Shown here one piece after another: positions 8,415 to 16,799 of a stretch of DNA of 64,000 nucleotides (positions are counted from its first letter, which is position 1; each line of letters opens with the position of its first letter). The DNA comes from Flavobacterium frigidarium DSM 17623 (GTDB lineage: Bacteria; Bacteroidota; Bacteroidia; Flavobacteriales; Flavobacteriaceae), in contig NZ_AUDO01000010.1 of NCBI RefSeq assembly GCF_000425505.1, positions 62,001-126,000 of the forward strand, in the 5' to 3' direction. The notes under the pieces are model-generated. The model did not search any database. It saw only the letters and a program-made list of their open reading frames with translations, and was not told where the DNA came from. Made by a program: the position numbers and the translations under genes.

Positions 8415-8898
8415 ATACTTTATTTCCTTTCGTTAAGTATTTACTCCATTTCTTGTTATAGGTGTGCACACTATCTGTGGGTTTATTTTGCAAATTATAT
8501 ACGGTACCGCCTTCATTTTTATATTCGAAAATACCTCCGTAAAGGTTGTAAACATTGGTATACCCTAGCTGCTGTAATTTTTCTCCAATGTTCTCACTAC
8601 GCACACCAATCGAGCAATACACCACAATTGCAGTGCTTTTATCTTTAATTTTGCTAGTCACTATTTCGCTTTTAAAATCATCGTAACCCACAAATAAAGC
8701 ATTTTTAATGTGGCTCACTTGGTACTCTTTTGGTTCGCGGGCATCAAGATATACTAGATTTTTCTTGTCTTTCAATTCAGCTACTTTGATGTAAGGAACC
8801 GATTCTTTATTCAGCATTTTCAGCACACGAGGAATCGATTGTTGTGCTGACATAGCCAATGAAAATAAAAGGGGTAAAATGTACAGGCTCTTTCTCAT
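8407..8898 (-). CDS. Exported rhodanese-domain protein
   Basis: A 163-residue protein with a signal peptide (cleavage near AMSAQQ) and one rhodanese domain. LDAREPKEY at about 51-59 is the CH2A-like region and the active-site loop is CSIGVRS with Cys95, so persulfide chemistry is possible. An insert-free single-domain form of this size is usual for periplasmic rhodanese proteins. It is the first gene of the cluster in the direction of transcription and overlaps the TIGR04282 gene. A sulfur- or arsenic-related role would fit the neighbours but is not demonstrated by the sequence. Confidence 0.75.
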   Translation of the reverse strand: MRKSLYILPLLFSLAMSAQQSIPRVLKMLNKESVPYIKVAELKDKKNLVYLDAREPKEYQVSHIKNALFVGYDDFKSEIVTSKIKDKSTAIVVYCSIGVRSENIGEKLQQLGYTNVYNLYGGIFEYKNEGGTVYNLQNKPTDSVHTYNKKWSKYLTKGNKVYE

Positions 8899-8991
8899 TT
8901 TGATTTTTATATGGTACTTAAATTAATAGTCGATTGTCATTGCAATTACTGACAAAAGTTACGTAAAAAAAGTAACAGAGGTTTTAAATAT

Positions 8992-9361
8992 TTAAAATAA
9001 AGAGGTTTGTATCACTTCAAATTCTTTGTTGCTCTTAAATGAAAATGTATTCACATTGATGAACTGCTTGGTATCTCGATCTAATTTGCGCAAAATAATG
9101 TGACTGCATTCAAATTCAATATGGCAATCAATGAAAATTTCTTCGGCAGCTCTCCGAATCAGCGATGCGTTCTACTTGTTTTGTAAAAATAGGCAACTGC
9201 TCATCAGAAGCGTTAAATTCTGCTATGGTAATGTGTGCCAATGAATTTTTACTGTGAAACCAACTAATGCGATCAGCTAGCATGTTTTTATACTGCTTGA
9301 GCTGCATTACTATTTCTTGATTAGGTTGAAAGACAATAGAGTAGGTATGCTGCATTTTCAT
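8992..9361 (-). pseudogene. Remnant of 2'-5' RNA ligase-like (2H phosphoesterase) gene
   Basis: The N-terminal part starts at ATG 9361 and reads MQHTYSIVFQPNQE then SLAHITIAEF, which contains the first H-x-T motif of 2H phosphoesterases. Near 9150 the frame runs into a stop at 9128, but the sequence continues in another frame from about 9155 to a stop at 8992 and encodes CSHIILRKLDRDTKQF and a final SLF, the expected C-terminus of the same flavobacterial family. Family members as I remember them are near 190 residues and have a second H-x-S/T motif in the middle. Here that middle of roughly 70-80 residues is absent and the ends are out of frame, so an internal deletion inactivated the gene. 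Confidence 0.65.
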
Positions 9362-9513
9362 TTTTGGATAAAGTTACTTTAGAAATTAAAACCAAGAAAG
9401 AAATGCGTCTTTAAAATCAGTATTTTTTACGTTAATGTTATAAAATAATACACCATTATAAAATTGGTTAACCAAAAAACGATACCTTAGTTTTTTATAA
9501 AAAAGAACATACA

Positions 9514-10227
9514 ATGGCAGGATTATCAGCAGAAACTAGAGAGAAATTAAAAAATATTAGCACACCTACAATCGCGACTTGCTTGTTTAAGAAGGGTTTT
9601 AAAAACCAATTTATTCAAGAGGTAAAACCATTGCAATTGGGTAAGCCAACAATGGTAGGGGAGGCGTATACCTTGCGCTCAATTCCCGCGCGTGAAGATC
9701 GAAATCCTATTACTGTTTTTAGAAATGCAGATCATCCGCAGCGTGTAGCAGTAGAGAACTGTCCTGCTGGTCACGTTTTAGTTATCGATAGCCGTAAAGA
9801 TGCTCGTGCAGCATCAGGAGGTGATATTCTTGTCACTCGACTAATGGTGCGCGGTGTTGCCGGCATTGTAACAGATGGCGGTTTTCGCGACTCAGCAAAC
9901 ATCGCTAAATTGGCTATTCCTGCTTACCACAGCAGGCCTAGCGCGCCTACCAACTTGACTTTGCATGAAGCACTAGATATCAATGTTCCCATTGCTTGCG
10001 GTGATGTGGCTGTTTTTCCAGGTGATGTTTTAGTGGGTGATGATGACGGAATTATGGTTATTCCAGCGCATGTTGTTGACGAAGTAGCCAATGAATGTAT
10101 CGAAATGACGTTGTTTGAAGATTTCGTTTTAGAAAAAGTGCAACAAGGAAACGCCGTAATTGGCTTGTATCCATCAACAGATGAAAAATGGGTAGCCGAA
10201 TTTGAACTTTGGCGTAAGCAAAAATAA
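9514..10227 (+). CDS. RraA family protein
   Basis: A 237-residue protein of the RraA/HMG-aldolase-like fold. The conserved segment GGDILVTRLMVRGVAGIVTDGG, shown here only by its ends GGDIL and VTDGGFRDS, carries the Arg and Asp that bind substrate and metal in the HMG/CHA aldolases; an acidic VGDDDGIMVIP follows. Relatives are annotated either as ribonuclease regulators or as 4-hydroxy-4-methyl-2-oxoglutarate aldolases. The catalytic-looking Arg/Asp make an aldolase or decarboxylase plausible, and RNase E regulation is less likely in this phylum. It is a single gene divergent from its left neighbour, with a weak TAnnTTTG-like motif upstream. Confidence 0.75.
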   Translation: MAGLSAETREKLKNISTPTIATCLFKKGFKNQFIQEVKPLQLGKPTMVGEAYTLRSIPAREDRNPITVFRNADHPQRVAVENCPAGHVLVIDSRKDARAASGGDILVTRLMVRGVAGIVTDGGFRDSANIAKLAIPAYHSRPSAPTNLTLHEALDINVPIACGDVAVFPGDVLVGDDDGIMVIPAHVVDEVANECIEMTLFEDFVLEKVQQGNAVIGLYPSTDEKWVAEFELWRKQK

Positions 10228-10265
10228 TAGTCTACAAACTATTGAGATAGGGAAGGGCTTTACTC

Positions 10266-10853
10266 TTAGTAATACAATCTAAAGTCAAGTAATTTGCACA
10301 GATCGTAATTCTTTTGGAAAAGCTCTTCTACAATATCAAATACATTATCTGTCTCTTTAAAGAAACTAAAAAATGCTTTATCAAGGTTGATGCTTGTCAA
10401 TCGATCGAAGGGTGTACCATAACCTGAAATCGCTTTGGCACCCGTAACATCCAGAAAAAACTGTGCTTCCTCTGAACTTAAATCCAGTACTTTTGAATTG
10501 GCAAAATGCAAAATCTTACCAGTAAGTTTCCCTTCAAAAACTTCGGCAATTTCGTCTAGTGTATAGTAATAATCATTGAGGCAAATGCTATTCTCTTCAC
10601 CCTTCATAACGAGATATATGATTTCGTAATCTTTAAATCCGTGGTCGTCATAGAGTAGGGTGTTCAAACTTTCCTCCAAACCTTCGATTGTATCACAGGT
10701 CTTATAAATGCTCGCAAGACCGTAGTTAAAAGCGAGTTTTTCTAGGCTTTCAACAACTTCAGATGAATGGGATTCTTCAATATCAGGAACGCCTTCTAAG
10801 CAAAAGATGAAGTTTTCAAAAATGTCTTCGTGGTTAGTATCCAGTTGGTTCAT
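10266..10853 (-). CDS. DUF6642-like protein, possible degenerate caspase fold
   Basis: A 195-residue cytoplasmic protein beginning with an acidic region and FIFCLEGVPD. It matches my recollection of DUF6642, a Flavobacteria-centred family. The order of elements (IIYLVMKGEE, then LDEIAEVFEGKLTGKILHFAN, then FLDVTGAKAISGYG) mirrors bacterial caspase/CHAT-like proteins that have HG in the first block and GSC in the second. Here the expected His is Lys and the Cys position reads Asn-Ser-Lys, so the dyad is missing. It would thus be a non-catalytic relative, which is inference. It stands alone and has a TAnnTTTG motif about 80 bases upstream. Confidence 0.6.
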   Translation of the reverse strand: MNQLDTNHEDIFENFIFCLEGVPDIEESHSSEVVESLEKLAFNYGLASIYKTCDTIEGLEESLNTLLYDDHGFKDYEIIYLVMKGEENSICLNDYYYTLDEIAEVFEGKLTGKILHFANSKVLDLSSEEAQFFLDVTGAKAISGYGTPFDRLTSINLDKAFFSFFKETDNVFDIVEELFQKNYDLCKLLDFRLYY

Positions 10854-10931
10854 AGATAACGGTAGGTTGGATATACATATATATAGTTGGCAAAAAATAG
10901 CTCTGCAACTTTCTATAGCAATCCGCTATTG

Positions 10932-10939
10932 CAAAATTA
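10932..10939 (-). promoter_or_regulatory. Bacteroidetes -7 motif before DUF6642 gene
   Basis: The minus strand reads TAATTTTG, a full match to TAnnTTTG. Transcription would begin near 10925 and leave a leader of about 70 bases with a short imperfect GCAAT-containing dyad. The rest of the gap to 11144 shows no gene. Confidence 0.45.
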
Positions 10940-11144
10940 AGAAAGTGCTTTTCAAAATGCGGTATCGTTAACAAATATTAAAGAGTAGTCTAAGTTAAAT
11001 TTAGGTTAGCCATACTAGCGGTGTTGTGTGCAACAACTTTGGTTTTACTTGCAATTATAAAAGCAATCCCGGCTATTTGAGTTATTTATTTGTAAATTAG
11101 CGTAGGCTTTCGCCAAAATTAATAAGTAATCAAAAAAAACGAAT

Positions 11145-11633
11145 ATGAAAAAAATCAGCCTTTTATGTCTGGCACTACCTCTTATAGCACTTCAAAGTTG
11201 TAAAAATAATCAAGAAGAACAAGGAGGAAACCCTGAAACACCAGCAGAACTCGCGGCGCAAACAGTGGTAAGCTCTGAATGCTACCAGGCAATCTACGAA
11301 CAAGATACTTTAATGCTAAAGTTAAACACGCTTGAAAATGGCGAAATCACCGGTGACATGACCATGACCATCGAGAACATGCCTACAAAACAAGGAAATC
11401 TTGCTGGGGGGTTTAAAGGAGATACGCTTTATGCAAGTTATACTTTCATTCAAGGAACATACAAAGAGAAAACATATAAAAACCCAATGGCTTTCTTGAA
11501 AAAAGGCGACCAATTAATCCTAGGGAATGGCGAAATCCAAACCACAATGGGAGCATCATACTTTGTAAAAGGGAAACCAATCGATTATGAAAACGTAAAA
11601 TATAAGTTTGATAAAGCAGAATGCCAAGAATAA
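11145..11633 (+). CDS. Small lipoprotein of unknown function
   Basis: A 162-residue precursor. The signal peptide ends with lipobox ALQSC, so Cys19 would be lipidated, followed by a charged Asn/Glu-rich linker. The mature domain is predicted beta-rich, with repeated short strands such as GDMTMTIENMP and GTYKEKTYKN, and resembles generic Bacteroidetes surface or periplasmic lipoproteins. I do not recognise a named family. The gene is monocistronic and ends two bases before a strong bidirectional terminator shared with the defence operon. Confidence 0.6.
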   Translation: MKKISLLCLALPLIALQSCKNNQEEQGGNPETPAELAAQTVVSSECYQAIYEQDTLMLKLNTLENGEITGDMTMTIENMPTKQGNLAGGFKGDTLYASYTFIQGTYKEKTYKNPMAFLKKGDQLILGNGEIQTTMGASYFVKGKPIDYENVKYKFDKAECQE

Positions 11634-11634
11634 T

Positions 11635-11669
11635 AAAAAAAAGAGGAAACGGTAGTTTCCTCTTTTTTT
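11635..11669. terminator. Bidirectional intrinsic terminator
   Basis: An A-rich arm ending GAGGAAAC, loop GGTA and arm GTTTCCTC followed by seven T residues form a perfect hairpin with A/T tracts on both sides. It serves the plus-strand lipoprotein gene and, read the other way, ends the minus-strand mcrBC transcript from 11710. Confidence 0.85.
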
Positions 11670-11709
11670 ATGGGTTTAAATTAGATTATAATGTGACCGT
11701 ATTTTGAGG

Positions 11710-12963
11710 TTAATCTAAAAACCAATTTAAGATTTCACAACCTATTTCATTGTTTAATCCTTTACCATCTTCTTTTAAAACAGAGACCTTTCCTAAGCCG
11801 CATTGATGATGCACGACATCAGTTATTGAATTAAAAGGAATAAAATCTTCCTGCGAAAATTTAGTCGCATTTGAAGGATACAATAGCATCGCTTTACTGG
11901 ATTTCCAATATTCATTGTAGACATACATTTGGCGTAAATCATTTGTAGAAGGGGGACTACCATTTATGTTCTTCCATTTAGTATCGATAATAAAAGTATC
12001 GTCATTTTTTTCAATAACAATATCTGGTCGAATGGAAATGCCGTTCCAAAAACGTTTTGACTTTTGACCATGAATGGCAATTTCTTGATCGCTATTGCTT
12101 GCCGCTCTTTTTAAGCAGACTAAAACATATTCTTCCCACAACGAATTCATATCAAATAATAAGGCGAGCATGTTTTCCTTACCGCTAGAAACATTAGGAG
12201 CAAAGTTTAAAATTATTAGTCGTGCAATTTCTAAGGCAGTTTTATAAGGAGCCGTTTTTCTTGAGTTAGGAATTTTGGCAAAAGTAGCCTCATTGGCCTG
12301 AATTTGCCTAACTTCTGGGAAGTCCAATTGTACCGATTTACATTTACTATGTAAGTGATTTCCTTTCGAAAATTGTTCGATGATACGAAGCGCTTGGCTT
12401 AAAACCTGATGTATTAAATGGTCTTTTTCATACACTTGATGTGTGGTATAAAAACGCTCTTTGTGAATAAGATTCTTTCGGATATGCCCTGCAAATTCTA
12501 GCTTTCCTTTTAGCGCTTTTACGTTATTGGTTTGCTTATAATAGTGCTTAATCAAACCTTGGTGCAGCAACAATTGCACTTCATCTAGAAACCATTCGAA
12601 GTAAATATCTAGTAAGTGAATGTTTTGCTTGTTGACATTGGCATTGCCTACATTGTCTACTTTTAATCTTTTGGTTGCCCGTAACATAGCGATTAAAACT
12701 CCTTGCCAGACTTTTTTGTCGTCAGAATCGTTATCTGCCTTTGGAAGGATTTCAATGCACAAATCCTCAATTTGAACGACGCCCACATATTGTGCAAACT
12801 TTATCCCTTTATGAACTACAGTGAAATATTTGTTTTCATGCATTTCATTTAATTTGGTTAAAGCATTAAAGTGGTTTACAGTAAAGCCAACATCATTATA
12901 CAAACGACCGTGATGGAGCGTTTGATGTTCGAAAACTTGTATTTTATGTTTGGGTTTAGACAT
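11710..12963 (-). CDS. mcrC: McrC, nuclease subunit of modification-dependent restriction
   Basis: A 417-residue McrC protein. The PD-(D/E)xK nuclease core is visible as IRPDIVI (Asp314) followed by IIDTKWK (Asp327, Lys329), and the preceding helical part with FEWFLDEVQ and LKGKLEF is the usual McrC N-terminal region that contacts McrB. McrBC complexes translocate DNA using GTP and cut DNA carrying modified cytosine or other modifications. The start overlaps the mcrB stop by eight bases, the standard coupled arrangement. It is the last gene of the island in transcription order. Confidence 0.88.
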   Translation of the reverse strand: MSKPKHKIQVFEHQTLHHGRLYNDVGFTVNHFNALTKLNEMHENKYFTVVHKGIKFAQYVGVVQIEDLCIEILPKADNDSDDKKVWQGVLIAMLRATKRLKVDNVGNANVNKQNIHLLDIYFEWFLDEVQLLLHQGLIKHYYKQTNNVKALKGKLEFAGHIRKNLIHKERFYTTHQVYEKDHLIHQVLSQALRIIEQFSKGNHLHSKCKSVQLDFPEVRQIQANEATFAKIPNSRKTAPYKTALEIARLIILNFAPNVSSGKENMLALLFDMNSLWEEYVLVCLKRAASNSDQEIAIHGQKSKRFWNGISIRPDIVIEKNDDTFIIDTKWKNINGSPPSTNDLRQMYVYNEYWKSSKAMLLYPSNATKFSQEDFIPFNSITDVVHHQCGLGKVSVLKEDGKGLNNEIGCEILNWFLD

Positions 12964-15301
12964 TGCGATTCAATAATAACTGCACTGCGTTTTCAATAGC
13001 TGCAATATTCTCTATTAACTTAAATTGGGTTCCAATTTCGGGCGCATCAAGATTATTGAATTTAGGAAAGTTCACCTTGTAATTCTCTTTTACTTCAACA
13101 AAACCAGAACCTAATATCAAAGCAATTTTTTCATAATTGTGATAAAAATATTCTTGTAATAATGGAAAGATGCTATTTTTAAAAACTGATTTCAAGCTTT
13201 CTACATTACCACTTTCTACTTTTAAAAAATAAGAATGACCAATAGCATGATCTCGATCTAATAAAATTTCGATACGGTCATTAATAGTTTGTAATACTTC
13301 CCCCAGGTTAAATCCATCGAACTGAATGTCTAGTAACAATTCGGGTTTTGGCATCATTTCAGTAAACGAGAAACGCCTGCGTAATGCAGTATCAAGTGCT
13401 TCTACACTTCTGTCTGCTGTATTCATTGTGCCGATGATGTACAGGTTTTTTGGGACACCAAATTGCATCTTGCTATACGGAAGTATCAACTCCAGAGACT
13501 CTTTTGACTCTAAACGCTTGTCTTCTTCTAATAGCGTTATTAGTTCCCCAAAAATAGCTGATACATTTCCACGATTGATTTCGTCAATAATTAAGACGTA
13601 TTTTTTATTAGAGTTGCTAACATCATCTATGTCCACTGGATATTGACTTTTGATATATTCACCTATAGAAGTAGTGTACGGTTTCCAATCTCGAATCGCA
13701 CCATTAACGACATAATCTCTTGACATTTCCTTAGTAACGCCCATATTTGTTCCCTTTTCTGTTTCGGGAATTGCTACGGCAGTTTCATTACTATTGATAA
13801 TTACTTTAAATTTCTTTTTATGAGTTGGTGTTTCTAGCGTTATAGAACCTTTACTCAAAACTTCTTCTACAAATTTACAGTAAGAGGTATCAAAGTTTTT
13901 AGATGTTTTTTTAGCGGAAGCATTTTTACACAATTTTTTAAAAACACCGTCTTTTATCTCGTAAGTAACTTTTTCGTTTTTTGTCTCTGGCTTTATTCCT
14001 TCAATGAAATCCTCGTAACTCATACTTTGGTGAAACGTCGTGAATACTATTTGACCACTCTCAACGAGACGCTCGTATTCGGCTTTTATTACATCACGAG
14101 TTTGTGCTAATTCAAAATTTGGATTTATTATCGAAATAGCGGCATTAATAGAATTGTACGTTTTCCCGGTGCCAGGAGGTCCGTATAGGATTTGATTGAG
14201 AGGGAAATTCATGCTTTCTTTATTATTGGGTTCAGTTATACTATCGTCCTCATCTTGTGCGTCGTATTGTTCTAAAAATTTCAGATACTGTTTTCGACCT
14301 AAAATAGCAGTTGGACGACCAGAAAAATGCTCTTTTGAAAAGTTGCTGAAAGAAGTTGCTGTGTTGTAAATATTTGAACTCACTTCTTTGATATGATTCT
14401 CGTATTTTTCATCTTTGACTATAAACAGCTCAGATTTAAATTCACTTTTATATTTTTCTTCATAAGAATTCAATTCTTCTTCTAGGCGTTCTCTTTTTGA
14501 TCCAAACTGATTTATGAAATAATTTCCGCCACTTTCATTCGCTATTAACCAATCGATAAAAGCTACTTTTACATTATTCTCATCTTCTTCTTGATTCATA
14601 TGTAACATTTGAAATAAAATGTCTTGTATTAAAAGTAAATTGCTTGATCCATCGTAGTATTCAGGGAGTATACTTTTAACTAAATCAATTAATTCGAGAT
14701 CTTTTCGGATGTATTCTTTATCTAATCGATTGATCAGTTGTAAATAATGAATATATTTTTCGTTTTTTACCGCTACCTTTTCATTTAATAATATACACAG
14801 TTTCTTGTAAAATGAAAATTTGTAAAAAGTATACTTTTCAGGATTATGAAAAGTAAGGTAGGTAGCTATTGTTCTTTCATCTTGATGGTGTGCAAGTGTT
14901 TCACCCAAACTTCGATAAATTTGTAGAGAATCAACATTAAAAGCTTTAATCCTGTCTTTTAGGGGGACACTTTCATTAAATAGTTTTTTGAAAAGTAAGC
15001 GCATTTCTTCTGGCTTTTCTTTGGCTAAATGGTGAATTACCGCAACTCCCATAGCATACATCAAATTACCAAATTTGATACTTTTGATTTCGGTATAAAA
15101 ATTTGGTGCATCTAGATTTGGTCTGCCGTGAAAATTATGCAACAATTCCCATTTGTATTTTTCATCCTTTAAGCGGTTGACTGTAATGAGTTTTTTATAG
15201 TTTTCAATTAGTTCTACAAAACCTTGCTCTGTTTTTGTCTCTAATGCTACTTTTTCAACTGAAATATTATCCGTATTTACCTTGTTTTTATGATTACTCA
15301 T
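12956..15301 (-). CDS. mcrB: McrB-type AAA+ GTPase with uncharacterised N-terminal domain
   Basis: A 781-residue motor subunit. The AAA+ part has Walker A GPPGTGKT (374-381), Walker B with the McrB signature IIDEINRGN (571-579), the sensor MNTADRS (626-632) and arginines at 641-643. McrB proteins of this type hydrolyse GTP and move DNA for McrC. Residues 1 to about 360 form a long helical, charged region that is not the DUF3578 domain of E. coli McrB; it probably decides which DNA is recognised. Between Walker A and B there is an insert of about 100 residues with a lysine-rich loop. It starts 58 bases after the hsdS stop. Confidence 0.85.
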   Translation of the reverse strand: MSNHKNKVNTDNISVEKVALETKTEQGFVELIENYKKLITVNRLKDEKYKWELLHNFHGRPNLDAPNFYTEIKSIKFGNLMYAMGVAVIHHLAKEKPEEMRLLFKKLFNESVPLKDRIKAFNVDSLQIYRSLGETLAHHQDERTIATYLTFHNPEKYTFYKFSFYKKLCILLNEKVAVKNEKYIHYLQLINRLDKEYIRKDLELIDLVKSILPEYYDGSSNLLLIQDILFQMLHMNQEEDENNVKVAFIDWLIANESGGNYFINQFGSKRERLEEELNSYEEKYKSEFKSELFIVKDEKYENHIKEVSSNIYNTATSFSNFSKEHFSGRPTAILGRKQYLKFLEQYDAQDEDDSITEPNNKESMNFPLNQILYGPPGTGKTYNSINAAISIINPNFELAQTRDVIKAEYERLVESGQIVFTTFHQSMSYEDFIEGIKPETKNEKVTYEIKDGVFKKLCKNASAKKTSKNFDTSYCKFVEEVLSKGSITLETPTHKKKFKVIINSNETAVAIPETEKGTNMGVTKEMSRDYVVNGAIRDWKPYTTSIGEYIKSQYPVDIDDVSNSNKKYVLIIDEINRGNVSAIFGELITLLEEDKRLESKESLELILPYSKMQFGVPKNLYIIGTMNTADRSVEALDTALRRRFSFTEMMPKPELLLDIQFDGFNLGEVLQTINDRIEILLDRDHAIGHSYFLKVESGNVESLKSVFKNSIFPLLQEYFYHNYEKIALILGSGFVEVKENYKVNFPKFNNLDAPEIGTQFKLIENIAAIENAVQLLLNRNV

Positions 15302-15359
15302 TTTTGACCTTTGTGTAAGCGATTATTAATCCTCTAAAGAATAATTCTTGTTTTTTTAT

Positions 15360-16799
15360 TTATTTCTCAGCCACCATTCTTAAAAAATCATCCCCTTCAG
15401 GATAGTTTTTTAATTTTTTATTGAAATTCTTTAACTTTTCAAGCTTAGGGTTTTTAATTGCTTTTTTATTAATTCCTTTCAACTCCTGTATTTGTTTCAA
15501 CAACTCCCTAGCATCACCATCAGTATCCAACTGCTCACTTAACTCTCCTTTAAATGCTTTATGCAAGATCGCTTGTGGCAATTTATCTATTTTAGCTTTT
15601 AAGCTTTTGTATTGTTGTTCTATAGCATCTGCTTTGGCAAACAAACTTTCTACTCTAACTTCAATTTCTTCTTGCTCTAGATCTGACGGTAAATTTATAG
15701 TTGTATTCATAACTACAACTTGATTAATTTTAGGCATGTTACCTGCCGTACCTGTTGCATTATTTCTAAAATATTCTCTAGTTTTAAAAGAACTTAGGCA
15801 ATAATTTAAATAGTTAGTACTAATCTTAAAATTTGCTCGTATTTTAATCATTATATCAGGATAAATGAATTCAAAATCTTCACCGTCGTATATGGCTGAA
15901 GTTCCAACATACTCCAACGAATTAGATCTTTGAATTAAAATATCACCATTCTTTAACCATAAATGAGAATTTTTAGAAGGAGATTCTATATCAAGATATT
16001 TGACATATGCTGGATTAAAAACACCTGATGTTATTGCAGAAAGTGATAAACTTTTCACTTCTGTTTCATAACCAACGGCTTGGGGTGAATATCCATTTCT
16101 TGGTTTTTCAATTATTAATTCTGAAAGAGTGAATTCCTCCCAGTTTTTCATTTTCTTATCCTTTCTCCATTCCTCAGTCAATTTCCCAGTAACGGCTCGC
16201 GTAAGCACTTGCTGACGAAAATCCTTAAGCAATAAAGGAACTTTTGCCATACTGGTTTTTAGGATTTCCAGTTGGGCAAATAAACGATCTAATTTTGCTA
16301 CAATACGATTTTGCTCGGCTAGTGGTGGGAGAGGAATTTTAAAAGTGTTTAGTTTTTTTTGATTAATAGAAGATTGATTTACTGACCTTTGAGCCACCTC
16401 AATAAATTTACCCGTTAATCTATAATAACGTAAAAAATAATTCAACAAATATCCATTAAACTGTGGTTGAGCTCTTAATAACAAAAGGTTTATTCCATGA
16501 ATTAGAACAGTATCTAAATTAAATACTGCTGTTTTCCCTAAGTGCTTATCACTATTAATATGACTAAATAAAACATCTCCTTTTAAAAAGGAATACTTTT
16601 CAATATCAGTCTTTGTTGGATTTACATATTTTACTCTGTCTAAATCTATTGTTTCATTCCATATTGTTTCAATTCTGGAAATAGGAAATGAGTTTTCAAA
16701 TGGTTCTTCAAATTGTTTCAGTCCTGAGCCATTAGACATTCTTTCAATAATTGTCTCCAGATTAGTTTCAATCCAATTCTTTGGTAAATTTCCCCCCAT
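15360..16799 (-). CDS. hsdS: Type I restriction specificity subunit HsdS
   Basis: A 479-residue HsdS with two target recognition domains. TRD1 covers about 5-150 and is followed by conserved region LPPLAEQNRIV (157-167) plus a coiled coil to about 215; TRD2 covers about 220-365 and is followed by LPSDLEQEEIEVRVESLF and a second coiled coil with HKAFKGEL. Each TRD reads one half of a bipartite DNA site, and the coiled coils set the spacing. Both domains are complete, so the gene should be functional. The ATG overlaps the hsdM stop (TAATG). No second hsdS copy or inverted repeat for phase variation is seen. Confidence 0.9.
   Translation of the reverse strand: MGGNLPKNWIETNLETIIERMSNGSGLKQFEEPFENSFPISRIETIWNETIDLDRVKYVNPTKTDIEKYSFLKGDVLFSHINSDKHLGKTAVFNLDTVLIHGINLLLLRAQPQFNGYLLNYFLRYYRLTGKFIEVAQRSVNQSSINQKKLNTFKIPLPPLAEQNRIVAKLDRLFAQLEILKTSMAKVPLLLKDFRQQVLTRAVTGKLTEEWRKDKKMKNWEEFTLSELIIEKPRNGYSPQAVGYETEVKSLSLSAITSGVFNPAYVKYLDIESPSKNSHLWLKNGDILIQRSNSLEYVGTSAIYDGEDFEFIYPDIMIKIRANFKISTNYLNYCLSSFKTREYFRNNATGTAGNMPKINQVVVMNTTINLPSDLEQEEIEVRVESLFAKADAIEQQYKSLKAKIDKLPQAILHKAFKGELSEQLDTDGDARELLKQIQELKGINKKAIKNPKLEKLKNFNKKLKNYPEGDDFLRMVAEK

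Noticed and set aside
9128..9361. Intact 77-residue gene
   Set aside because: Its end has no family match, whereas the other frame downstream carries the expected C-terminus, so it is a truncated part of a pseudogene.
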